NCBI RefSeq assembly: GCF_003852535.1
Contig: NZ_QAJP01000003.1
Location: 248,001-312,000, forward strand
Length of the DNA: 64,000 nucleotides
DNA from: Herminiimonas sp. KBW02
Lineage (GTDB): Bacteria; Pseudomonadota; Gammaproteobacteria; Burkholderiales; Burkholderiaceae_D
Direction: 5' to 3'
Part shown: piece after piece, positions 17,883-26,192 of the stretch
Layout of the letters: each line of letters opens with the position of its first letter
How positions within the stretch are numbered: position 1 is the first letter of the stretch
The notes under the pieces: model-generated
The model's database searches: none
The model's input: only the letters and a program-made list of their open reading frames with translations
Told to the model about the DNA's origin: nothing
Translations under genes and position numbers: made by a program

Positions 17883-19913
17883 GTGCGACGTTTCATGCAA
17901 TGGGTGGCTACCCGTCATATCCTCGGTAATGTATCGGTGCGCACGAAGTTGTTGCTGGTGGCGCTGGTACCCATACTGACCGCCTTGCCGATAATCTTCT
18001 CGCTGATTTTTTACTGGGGACTTGGTTATTACGACCGCCTGCTTACCTTCAAGGTGAGCAGCGACCTGACCGTGGCGCATGAATACTTCATCCATGTGCG
18101 CGAACGCATAGGTCAGGACGTATCGAGTCTGGGCGACTCCTATCGCTTCGTGACCACAGTGCGCGATGACAATAATGCGAACCTGCAGCGCATGCTGGCG
18201 GAAAAGCAGAAATCACTGGATCTTGATTTCCTCAACTTCCTCGATCCGCAAGGGCGCGTCATCGTCTCTTCCAACGGCAAACCGGCAGAGCTGATCGCAG
18301 AAAGCTGGCCTGTCGTGTACAGCGCGCTGCAAGGTGAGAAAGCGACCGAGATAGATATCTACTCGGAAGAGCAGTTGCGCCAGCTGAGCGATAAGGCGGC
18401 ACAGCAGGCTTATACAGAACTGCTGAATACCTCGAATGCGGCGCCGACCAAAAAGACCGCTGAAAAAAGCGGCATGGTCATCCACTCGGCGACACCGGTG
18501 TATGACGACGACGGCAAATTGCTGGGCGTACTCGAAGGTGGCATGTTGCTGAACCAAAACCTGAGCTTCGTCGATACCATCAATAGTCTGGTCTATGCCG
18601 AAGGCTCGTTGCCGGAAGGCAGCGCGGGTACCGCTACTCTCTTTATCGATGACGTGCGCATCGCGACCAATGTGCGTTTGTTTGGCAACAAGCGTGCGCT
18701 GGGTACGCGCGCATCGCAAATCGTGCGCGATCATGTACTCAATGACGGCAAGACCTGGCTGGATCGCGCCTTTGTCGTGCACGACTGGTACATCTCCGCC
18801 TATGAGCCTATCAGCGATAGCTTCGGCAAACGGGTTGGCATGCTGTACGTCGGGTATCTGGAAGAACCGTTCCGCAAGGCCAAGGAAACGGCCATCATCT
18901 TGCTGGCGCTTTTATTCATCGCGATAGGTATCGGTGGCGCTTATTTCTCCCTGCGGGTTGCGCGCAGCATCTATGAGCCGCTGAAGGGCATGAACCGCAC
19001 CATGACGGCGGTAGAGCAAGGTGATATGGATGCGCGCACCGGTGGTGACCAGGCGCGCGATGAGCTGGGCAATCTGTCACGCCACCTGGATGAATTGCTG
19101 GATACCGTACAAGAGCAAAATGCGGAACTGAAAACCTGGGGTAATGAGCTGGATCGCAAAGTAGTCGAGCGTACCGCCGAACTACAGCAAACCAATAAAT
19201 TACTGGTGCAGGCACAACAGCAATTGGTGCTGGCCGAGAAGCTGGCAGCGATAGGTGAAATCACGGCCGGTGTTGCACATGAAATCAATAATCCGGTCGC
19301 GGTTCTGCAAGGCAATCTGGATGTATTGCGCGATACGCTGGGACCTGCGATCAGGCCGGTGCAAGGCGAGTTGCAATTGATGGATCAACAGATCTATCGC
19401 ATCAACACCATCGTGACCAAGTTGCTGCAATTCGCCAGTCCGGGTGAATTTGCCGGTTATGTGGAAGCGATCAACATTGATGAAGTGGTAGCGGATTCGC
19501 TGGTGCTGGTGCGGCATTTGCTGAATCAAAGCCGCATCATCGTCGTGCATAAAAAAGAAGCGACATTGTCAGTGCCTATCAATCGTGGCGAGTTGCAACA
19601 AGTGCTCATCAACCTTTGCACGAATGCTATCCATGCCATGAAAGATGGCGGCAAGCTGACGATAACGACCAGCGACTGGGAAGAAGAAAACGGCGCACGC
19701 GGTGTGCTGATACGCGTAGAAGATACCGGCAGCGGCATCCGCAAAGAAGATATCGCGCATATCTTCGATGCCTTCTTCACCACCAAGCGGCAAGGCGGCA
19801 CCGGCCTGGGCTTGTCTATCAGCTATACGCTGGTGGCACGTTATGGCGGCACTATCACGGTCAGGAGCGAACCCGGCCAGGGCACGGAATTCACCGTGCG
19901 ACTGCTGGCTTGA
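17883..19913 (+). CDS. Membrane sensor histidine kinase with periplasmic Cache-type domain
   Basis: The 676-residue kinase starts at GTG 17883. It has an N-terminal membrane helix (LLLVALVPILTALPIIFSLI), a periplasmic sensing region of about 270 residues with Cache features (LDFLNFLDPQGRVIVSSNG, MVIHSATPVYDDDGKLLGVLEGG), a second helix (IILLALLFIAIGIGGAYF), HAMP, coiled coil, and the kinase core: GVAHEINNP with the phospho-His, LINLCTNAIHAM, DTGSGI and GTGLGLS. It is the partner of the preceding regulator. Cache domains bind small carboxylates in related DctB-type sensors, which suits a neighbouring carboxylate carrier. Confidence 0.92.
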   Translation: MRRFMQWVATRHILGNVSVRTKLLLVALVPILTALPIIFSLIFYWGLGYYDRLLTFKVSSDLTVAHEYFIHVRERIGQDVSSLGDSYRFVTTVRDDNNANLQRMLAEKQKSLDLDFLNFLDPQGRVIVSSNGKPAELIAESWPVVYSALQGEKATEIDIYSEEQLRQLSDKAAQQAYTELLNTSNAAPTKKTAEKSGMVIHSATPVYDDDGKLLGVLEGGMLLNQNLSFVDTINSLVYAEGSLPEGSAGTATLFIDDVRIATNVRLFGNKRALGTRASQIVRDHVLNDGKTWLDRAFVVHDWYISAYEPISDSFGKRVGMLYVGYLEEPFRKAKETAIILLALLFIAIGIGGAYFSLRVARSIYEPLKGMNRTMTAVEQGDMDARTGGDQARDELGNLSRHLDELLDTVQEQNAELKTWGNELDRKVVERTAELQQTNKLLVQAQQQLVLAEKLAAIGEITAGVAHEINNPVAVLQGNLDVLRDTLGPAIRPVQGELQLMDQQIYRINTIVTKLLQFASPGEFAGYVEAINIDEVVADSLVLVRHLLNQSRIIVVHKKEATLSVPINRGELQQVLINLCTNAIHAMKDGGKLTITTSDWEEENGARGVLIRVEDTGSGIRKEDIAHIFDAFFTTKRQGGTGLGLSISYTLVARYGGTITVRSEPGQGTEFTVRLLA

Positions 19914-19929
19914 TATCAGACCGGGTGCT

Positions 19930-20241
19930 TTACTTTTTCTCTGTCGGTGGTGCCGTGGAATGATTATTTGCCTGTCCGGATAAAGGCATGGAGGTGGATT
20001 CCTGCTCTTTGCTTAACTCTTTCGGACTGGCCTGCGTCGTTCCGCTGGCATCACCACTACCGGTGCTTGCACCAGCGGCAGCTGGTGGCGTACTGGCTTC
20101 AGATGAGGGCATGGATGCAGCAGGGGCGGCAACGGAGCCGCCGCTGTCTACTTTGGGTGCCGGCGGCGTCTCTGCCTTCTTGCAGCCGATCAACAGTACC
20201 GCCAGAAAAGCAGAAACAAGTATGGAACGGGTGTAAGGCAT
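19930..20241 (-). CDS. Small Pro/Ser/Ala-rich lipoprotein
   Basis: The 103-residue product has a type II signal peptide ending in a lipobox (LAVLLIGCKK), followed by a low-complexity tail of Pro, Ala, Ser and Thr ending APPTEKK. The start at 20241 has GGAG upstream; the frame runs further but without a start signal. No enzymatic domain is visible. It may be a spacer-type envelope lipoprotein. Confidence 0.7.
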   Translation of the reverse strand: MPYTRSILVSAFLAVLLIGCKKAETPPAPKVDSGGSVAAPAASMPSSEASTPPAAAGASTGSGDASGTTQASPKELSKEQESTSMPLSGQANNHSTAPPTEKK

Positions 20242-20553
20242 GTGAGCTCCTTCAGTGGGTTGGTCGTCCCATTGTAGTGAGCGTAACGCGCAAGGGTAAG
20301 GTTTATTTTTCGCCAACAAAGAAATAACAGAAGAAAAGCCCTGGTTTGTAAAAATTACACGGGGACGCCGCATGTTTCTATGTGCCTTTCTTCTACAGCA
20401 AGCGTCATCCACATACTCCGCTCCCGAATTTTGACGGCCGACCTGATTTTCGGATTCACGTTATGCTGTCTGTCTTACGCCTGTTGCTAAAACCTCTTTG
20501 TGTATTTCCAAGTGTCAACGGATTGCATACATTACGCCGTCATATAGTTGCTC
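20242..20553. other. Intergenic region between divergent genes
   Basis: It holds the promoters of the lipoprotein gene and the LLM oxidoreductase gene. I see no clear operator, RNA or further gene. Confidence 0.5.
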
Positions 20554-21555
20554 ATGAAATCCCTGAAAAATACGCCTTTATCCGTACTCGACTTATCCCC
20601 TATCCTGGTGGACGGTACGCCAGCTGATGCTTTCCACCGTTCGCTCGATCTCGCACAACATGCAGAGAAACGTGGCTACAACCGTTACTGGCTGGCTGAA
20701 CATCACAGCATGCCCGGCATTGCGAGTGCCGCGACTTCGGTGGTGATTGGCTATGTCGCGGGCGGAACCTCGACCATACGTGTCGGCTCCGGTGGCATCA
20801 TGCTGCCGAATCACGCGCCACTGGTCATCGCGGAACAATTCGGTACGCTTGCTTCCTTGTATCCGGGTCGCATCGATCTCGGGCTTGGACGTGCGCCGGG
20901 TTCGAATCAGGCGACGGCACGCGCCCTGCGCCGTGAGATTAGTGATGATGGCAGTGAATTCCCGCGTCAATTGAATGAGCTGCGCGCTTTCCTGAAACCG
21001 ACAAATGAAAACGCCGCGGTGAAAGCGGTGCCGGGTGCGGGTATTGATATCCCGATCTGGTTGCTGGGTTCCAGCAGCTATAGCGCACAACTGGCGGGCC
21101 ACCTCGGATTGCCGTTTGCCTTTGCCGGACAGTTTTCGCCGGATTACATGCTCAACGCATTGCATTTGTACCGTCAGACTTTTGTGCCTTCGGACACACT
21201 GGATGCACCGTATGCGATGGTTGGTGTGAATGTATTTGCGGCAGATACGGAAGACGAAGCGCAACGTCTGGCGACTTCGCAACAGCAAATGCATTTAAGC
21301 CTGGTACGCGGCACGCCAGGTAAATTGCCGCCGCCTATCGAAAATATGGACGATGCGTGGTTGCCGCATGAACGTATCTCGGTAGAGTCCATGTTGCGCG
21401 CTTCCATCATTGGTGATGCGCCTATGGTGAAAGCAAAGCTGGAAGATTTCCTGGAGAGTACACAAGCGGATGAGATCATCATCAACAGCATGATTTTCGA
21501 TCATGCCAAACGTGTGCGCTCGTATGACATCGTGGCCGATGTCTGGCAGTCCTGA
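20554..21555 (+). CDS. LLM-class flavin-dependent oxidoreductase
   Basis: The 333-residue protein is a bacterial-luciferase-like TIM barrel: [12 protein letters not shown] at the start, [48 protein letters not shown] and [13 protein letters not shown]. This pattern is that of the widespread YhbW/MsnO8-like subgroup. It uses reduced FMN; the substrate is not known. The ATG at 20554 is taken over an in-frame TTG six bases earlier. Not evidently co-transcribed with tesB, although only 31 bases separate them. Confidence 0.9.
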   Translation: MKSLKNTPLSVLDLSPILVDGTPADAFHRSLDLAQHAEKRGYNRYWLAEHHSMPGIASAATSVVIGYVAGGTSTIRVGSGGIMLPNHAPLVIAEQFGTLASLYPGRIDLGLGRAPGSNQATARALRREISDDGSEFPRQLNELRAFLKPTNENAAVKAVPGAGIDIPIWLLGSSSYSAQLAGHLGLPFAFAGQFSPDYMLNALHLYRQTFVPSDTLDAPYAMVGVNVFAADTEDEAQRLATSQQQMHLSLVRGTPGKLPPPIENMDDAWLPHERISVESMLRASIIGDAPMVKAKLEDFLESTQADEIIINSMIFDHAKRVRSYDIVADVWQS

Positions 21556-21586
21556 ACTATTCGTCGTCCCTGACCAAAGGCTCCCC

Positions 21587-22450
21587 ATGCTGGATACATC
21601 CTTGTACAACACGGAAGAGATCATCCGCTTGCTGGCCCTGGAGGAGATCGGCACAGACAGATACCTCGGGCAAAGCCATTTCATGGGCAGTCCGAATGTG
21701 TTCGGTGGACAGGCGCTGGGTCAGGCATTGTATGCAGCCTGCAGCACCGTGCCGCAGCGACGACCACATTCCATGCATGCCTTGTTCATCCTGCCCGGTA
21801 ATCATCAATTGCCGATTGAATATGAAGTTGAACGTGTGCGTGACGGCGGTACTTTCAGCACCCGACGTGTGGTCGCAACGCAGGAAGGGCGGCGCATCTT
21901 TGTGATGTCGGCTTCGTTTCAGTCGGACGAAGACGGCTTGTCGCATCAGAAGGCGGCTCCGGTAATGACCGATCCCGAGACGCTGCCATCCAGCGTCAAG
22001 CTATGGCAGCAGCGCGGCATCGCGACTGGGCGCGCCTTTCATCCGGCGCCGGTCGATTTTCGTGCGAATGTAGCCGACGATATCTTTGGTGGCGAACGCG
22101 CTTCGGCCGTGCGCCAGGTGTGGGCACGTGCGCCTGTGGCGTTGCCGGATGATCCGCTGGTACATGAGAGCTTGTTCGCTTATGTATCTGATTACGGTTT
22201 GTTATGGACGGCCTTGCAACCGCACGGCATCCAGATGGGCGATCCGCGCCTGCAAATTGCCAGCCTCGATCATACGATCTGGTTTCACCGCCCCATACGC
22301 ATGGACGACTGGCTGCTGTTTGCGATGGAAAGTCCGAACGCATCCGGTGGGCGCGGCCTTTGTTTCCTGCATGTTTACAATCAATATGGCGTATTGCTGG
22401 CGACCGTGGCGCAAGAAGGCCTGATCCGTTTGCGCGACGATAAGAAATGA
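21587..22450 (+). CDS. tesB: Acyl-CoA thioesterase II
   Basis: The 287-residue protein is a double hot-dog fold: YLGQSHFMGSPNVFGGQALGQAL in the first half, FSTRRVVATQEGRRIFVM, and the second-half SLDHTIWFHRPIRMDDW and GLCFLHVYNQYGVLLATVAQEG, which carry the catalytic residues of TesB. It releases fatty acids from acyl-CoA. It overlaps the following PAP2 gene by four bases (ATGA), suggesting translational coupling. Confidence 0.92.
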   Translation: MLDTSLYNTEEIIRLLALEEIGTDRYLGQSHFMGSPNVFGGQALGQALYAACSTVPQRRPHSMHALFILPGNHQLPIEYEVERVRDGGTFSTRRVVATQEGRRIFVMSASFQSDEDGLSHQKAAPVMTDPETLPSSVKLWQQRGIATGRAFHPAPVDFRANVADDIFGGERASAVRQVWARAPVALPDDPLVHESLFAYVSDYGLLWTALQPHGIQMGDPRLQIASLDHTIWFHRPIRMDDWLLFAMESPNASGGRGLCFLHVYNQYGVLLATVAQEGLIRLRDDKK

Positions 22451-23151
22451 ATTCATCCTATACCCGTTTTGCCACGATCAATGTCATCGGGCTATTGCTG
22501 TGCGGCTTGTTGTTCACGTGGCTTGCGCGCGACGGCGCAGTGGATTTCCGCCTGGCGCAACTATTCTTCGATCCCGCTACACATAGTTTCCCTTTGCGGG
22601 TTTCTGACGCACTGGATTTCTGGGGTCATACCGTATTGAAATTGTTTACGGTCTGGATACTCGTCATCGCCGCAGTGGTGCTGGTAGTGAGCAATTGGGT
22701 AGAGGTTTTGAAGCCGTGGCGCCGTGCGCTCTTTCTGTTTGTACTGATGGCGGCATGTGCCGCTTACCTGGTACAAACGCTGAAAGGTGCCAGCGTGCAT
22801 TCCTGCCCGTGGGACATCAACACCTTCGGTGGTTCGGCGCAGTGGTTCCCTTTGTTCGGCCCGATCGGTGGAATGTCCGGCCCGGGTTTATGCTGGCCAG
22901 GTGGTCATGCTTCAGGTGGTTTTGCCGTGATGGCGGGTTACTTTGCGCTGCGTGACAGCAAGCCGAAACTGGCGCGCCTTATATTGCTATTCAGCCTGGG
23001 TATGGGGGCGTTGATGAGTGTCGTGCAAATGGCGCGCGGCGCGCATTTCTTGTCGCACAATTTATGGAGTGTATGGCTGGTGTGGGCTACCTGCTTCGTC
23101 ATCGATGCACTCATGCGCATCATCCTGCCGCCGCCACGCGTAGCGTTATAA
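22447..23151 (+). CDS. PAP2-family membrane phosphatase
   Basis: The 234-residue protein has about five membrane helices and the PAP2 signatures: KGASVHSCPWDI (first motif variant), WPGGHASGGFAVMAGY (PSGH-like) and ARGAHFLSHNLWSV (the C-terminal His motif). Likely substrates are lipid phosphates such as undecaprenyl pyrophosphate or phosphoethanolamine-type lipids. Coupled to tesB by the overlapping ATGA. Confidence 0.88.
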   Translation: MNSSYTRFATINVIGLLLCGLLFTWLARDGAVDFRLAQLFFDPATHSFPLRVSDALDFWGHTVLKLFTVWILVIAAVVLVVSNWVEVLKPWRRALFLFVLMAACAAYLVQTLKGASVHSCPWDINTFGGSAQWFPLFGPIGGMSGPGLCWPGGHASGGFAVMAGYFALRDSKPKLARLILLFSLGMGALMSVVQMARGAHFLSHNLWSVWLVWATCFVIDALMRIILPPPRVAL

Positions 23152-23155
23152 GCAC

Positions 23156-23515
23156 TTAAGGCTGCAGCTTTTCGGCGATACGGGCAGCGGTTTCTTCATC
23201 GTGTTTCAGGCGGCGTCTATCCAGCCACCAGGCCAGTACCGGCAGCACGATGAAGCCACCGGGCGCCACGAACAAGACCAGGTAAGGACTCAGCTCTACC
23301 AGTTTGCGCAGGTGCACCTTGATCCGTTTGCGATCCAGTTCAGTCCAGCGATAGCCGTTGCGTTGCTTCATCAGCAACGGCAGCAAGCCACGCATTTCCG
23401 TCATCTCATCCCACAGGCGTACGCGTTCCCGGCTCTGGACAGCCCACAGTGTCTGGATGGAGTTGCGAATCACACGATAAGGCGATGCAATCAGAGGGGT
23501 GATTCGAAGTGGCAC
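23156..23515 (-). CDS. LETM1-like domain protein
   Basis: The 119-residue protein has a charged helical N-terminal half (LWDEMTEMRGLLPLLMKQRNGY, split here by a helix) and the LETM1-type core KRIKVHLRKLVELSPYLVLFVAPGG with one membrane helix (FIVLPVLAWWLDRRR). The family match is by pattern only; its role in bacteria is unknown. Convergent with the PAP2 gene, four bases apart. Confidence 0.6.
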   Translation of the reverse strand: MPLRITPLIASPYRVIRNSIQTLWAVQSRERVRLWDEMTEMRGLLPLLMKQRNGYRWTELDRKRIKVHLRKLVELSPYLVLFVAPGGFIVLPVLAWWLDRRRLKHDEETAARIAEKLQP

Positions 23516-23706
23516 GTAAGATCCGGATGGCTAAGGGTAATTCTCCCCCTGATTCTACGCGAAGCGGGAGGAGCCGGTTGGGAAAGCGCTCCGGAGGACA
23601 TAGTCAATTTCTATTGAATTATTTATTTAAATCAATTTGAGCTATTAAATGCGTATCGCTATCATCTGTTACATGCCCGAGAACAAAAGATAGAAAGGAT
23701 GCCATC

Positions 23707-23940
23707 ATGGTCACCGCAGCAAAAACCGTTAGCCAGGTCGCAATGCACATGACAGTTGCATTCGCTGTTATGTATGTCGCCACTGGTTCGCTCGCGCTGG
23801 GCGGTGTGGCCGCAGTGGTCGAGCCTATCTGCAACGTGATGCTGTTGCCGCTGCATGACAAGATGTGGGAACGCATACGCGCCAGGGTGGATGCACGCAA
23901 GGCTGCGTCATCGGACGCATCGAACATGCAGACGGTTTGA
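23707..23940 (+). CDS. DUF2061 small membrane protein
   Basis: The 77-residue protein starts with AAKTVSQVAMHMTVAFAVMYV and has a second hydrophobic stretch (LGGVAAVVEPICNVMLLPLHD), the pattern of DUF2061 proteins: two membrane helices and a conserved Glu-Pro in the second. A ribosome site (AAGGA) precedes the ATG. Function is unknown. Confidence 0.78.
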   Translation: MVTAAKTVSQVAMHMTVAFAVMYVATGSLALGGVAAVVEPICNVMLLPLHDKMWERIRARVDARKAASSDASNMQTV

Positions 23941-24087
23941 TATTCGCGTGTGTTGTTGCGCAGAGCCGCTGATCATCAGCGGCTTTTTTATTGCGCCGGC
24001 AACGGGAACAGATCATCCGCATTTGCTCCAGCTGTCGGATAATAAGCGGCTAAGTAAGTACCTACGGCCGCCGACAGGAATGTGCAG

Positions 24088-25059
24088 ATGAAAATTGCGA
24101 TACTCGATGACTATCAGGATAGTGTGCGCCACCTTGATTGCTACTCGTTGCTGGACGGCCACGAAGTCAAGATATTCACCAATGGTGCGCGTGGTGTCGG
24201 TCAACTGGCGATACGCCTGGCCAGCTTCGATGCACTGGTACTGATACGCGAACGTACGGTTTTGTCGCGGCAGTTACTGGAAAAACTCCCCAATCTGAAA
24301 CTCATTGCGCAAACTGGTAAGGTCAGCGGCCATATCGATTTGCCGACGGCAGCGGCGCGCGGCATCACCATCGTGGAAGGCGTCGGCGATCCGACTGCAC
24401 CGGCAGAACTGACCTGGACCCTGATCATGGCGGCGATGCGCAAACTGCCGCAGTACGTCAATAACCTGAAGGATGGCTTGTGGCAGATCGCGTCGATGTC
24501 GCCTGCGCGTAATACGCTGGGTACGGCATTGAAAGGACGCACGCTGGGGATCTGGGGTTATGGTCGTATCGGTCAGATGATCGCCGCTTACGGTAAAGCC
24601 TTTGGCATGGACGTCATGGTGTGGGGCCGTGCCGCCAGTTGCGAGGCGGCGGTGCGCGACGGTTATCGCGCGGCGCCATCACGGCAGGCATTCTTTAGTG
24701 AAGCAGATGTGTTGACGCTGCATTTGCGCCTGAATGATGCGACGCGCGGTATCGTCACTGCCGACGATCTGGCGCATATGAAACCACAGGCTCTCTTCGT
24801 CAATACCAGTCGTGCCGAGCTGGTCGCGCCGGATGTCTTGCAGGCAGCCCTGGAGCAAGGCCGTCCCGGTTATGCCGCACTCGATGTATTCGAAAGCGAG
24901 CCGCTGCCGCCGGGTTCGCCTTTGCTGCGGATGGAGAATGTGCTGGCCTCGCCGCATCTCGGCTATGTTGAGAAAGACAGTTACGAACTCTATTTCGGCA
25001 GCGCGTTTCAAAACATAGTCGACTTTGCGCGTGGCACGCCGAAGAATGTGCTGCAGTGA
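24088..25059 (+). CDS. D-2-hydroxyacid dehydrogenase
   Basis: The 323-residue NAD(P)-dependent dehydrogenase has a Rossmann motif (GIWGYGRIGQMIAAYGKAFG), the substrate-binding Arg segment ALFVNTSRAELVAP, the Glu segment ALDVFESEPLP and the catalytic His in SPHLGYVEKDSYE. The substrate (2-ketoacid, glyoxylate or hydroxypyruvate) cannot be told. The start at 24088 follows AGGA. Confidence 0.9.
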   Translation: MKIAILDDYQDSVRHLDCYSLLDGHEVKIFTNGARGVGQLAIRLASFDALVLIRERTVLSRQLLEKLPNLKLIAQTGKVSGHIDLPTAAARGITIVEGVGDPTAPAELTWTLIMAAMRKLPQYVNNLKDGLWQIASMSPARNTLGTALKGRTLGIWGYGRIGQMIAAYGKAFGMDVMVWGRAASCEAAVRDGYRAAPSRQAFFSEADVLTLHLRLNDATRGIVTADDLAHMKPQALFVNTSRAELVAPDVLQAALEQGRPGYAALDVFESEPLPPGSPLLRMENVLASPHLGYVEKDSYELYFGSAFQNIVDFARGTPKNVLQ

Positions 25060-25082
25060 CCTGGCGGATGTAAAGCCGCAGT

Positions 25083-25856
25083 TTATTTGACGGTATCGGA
25101 TTTATCGCTACTGGCGCTTTTGGCCGGTTTCGGCAGCACGGTTGCAGTCGTGCTGGCCAGATGCGCGCTACCGAACAGCTTCGTCCAGCCTGGTGGCCAA
25201 GGCAATGCGGGGCCACTGTATTCCGGCACACCGCGCCGCACCGGTATCACCGGCAAGGCATCGGGGATGCGGCCATCCTGTTTATCCCAACCCAGCGAGA
25301 AGGTGTAGTCAGGCAGCAGCGCATCGCACACCATATCGAACCATGCGGCGTGATCTTCGTCGCGTCCCAGTGCCTGCGACATACCGGACGGATCGAACTG
25401 CGCCAGGGTGCTGGCCAATTCTTCCGCGGTTTCGCCTGGCGCATCGCCCCAACCCATCACCGGATTGCAGTTGTACTCAGCGCCTGAGCCGTACCAGCCT
25501 TCGCGCCATGGACGCTCCATCCAGTTGCGCGGACCGGTGAACAAATGCCAACGCCAATGCAAGCCCGAAGGTTTGGGCCAGCTATATAAATACAGACGTT
25601 GGTAACCGGCCTTATGCAGTTCGCGCACCATCGCCATCAGTCGCGCATGCGGCATAGGGTCGGGTGGGGTGCGGCGGAACAAAATCGCTTCACCATCCGC
25701 ATGCTGCACTTCGTCGGTCGACAGATTGAGGTCGAGCGTACGCATTTCGTTGCCGAAACGGGCAGAGATCCAGCCGGTCATCAGGTTAACGGCCGTGATC
25801 ACGCCATAGCCACGATGGCGGTGGAAAATCACGGTGCCTGGAGCGATAGGTTTCAT
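25083..25856 (-). CDS. Conserved hypothetical 257-residue protein
   Basis: I do not recognise a named function. The N-terminus looks like a small beta-barrel of the SH3/CarD kind (GTVIFHRHRGYGVITAVN, WISARFGNEMRTLDLN); the middle is Trp-rich (SGLHWRWHLFTGPRNWMER) and the end is a low-complexity Lys/Ser tail. Codon use is that of the core genome and the start MKPIAPGT is clear. Confidence 0.7.
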   Translation of the reverse strand: MKPIAPGTVIFHRHRGYGVITAVNLMTGWISARFGNEMRTLDLNLSTDEVQHADGEAILFRRTPPDPMPHARLMAMVRELHKAGYQRLYLYSWPKPSGLHWRWHLFTGPRNWMERPWREGWYGSGAEYNCNPVMGWGDAPGETAEELASTLAQFDPSGMSQALGRDEDHAAWFDMVCDALLPDYTFSLGWDKQDGRIPDALPVIPVRRGVPEYSGPALPWPPGWTKLFGSAHLASTTATVLPKPAKSASSDKSDTVK

Positions 25857-25898
25857 GGGTAAAGCGATGTTCGTTAGCTACGTTTAATCAGGGTTGCG

Positions 25899-25925
25899 AT
25901 CCCGCGCCAGTGTAGCGGGATTTTC
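25899..25925 (+). terminator. Hairpin in the 336-base gap 25857-26192
   Basis: ATCCCGC and GCGGGAT form a 7-bp stem followed by TTTT on the plus strand. No plus-strand gene ends just before it, so its role is unclear. The rest of the gap holds only the promoter region of the next gene. Confidence 0.4.
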
Positions 25926-26192
25926 TGTTGCTTATATTTGTACAGTCAGACTTGTGCTGCGTGCCTGCACTAATCCGGTGCGGGCCAAACCATAAGTATA
26001 CCGTGTCGGCTTCACGCTGGAATGCGCAGTTTCAAAATGTCGCTTCCTGGCGCAGATTCCAGTGCGGGTACAGCTTGTGCGGGTGGTCTATAAATTGCTT
26101 TGGAGCATGTATAGACATAGAAATTTTCATGTCCGGCTCTGCCAGCTATCCGTGCCGGGCCGCGCCAGAACGTTAACGCCCAGGAGTCTACA

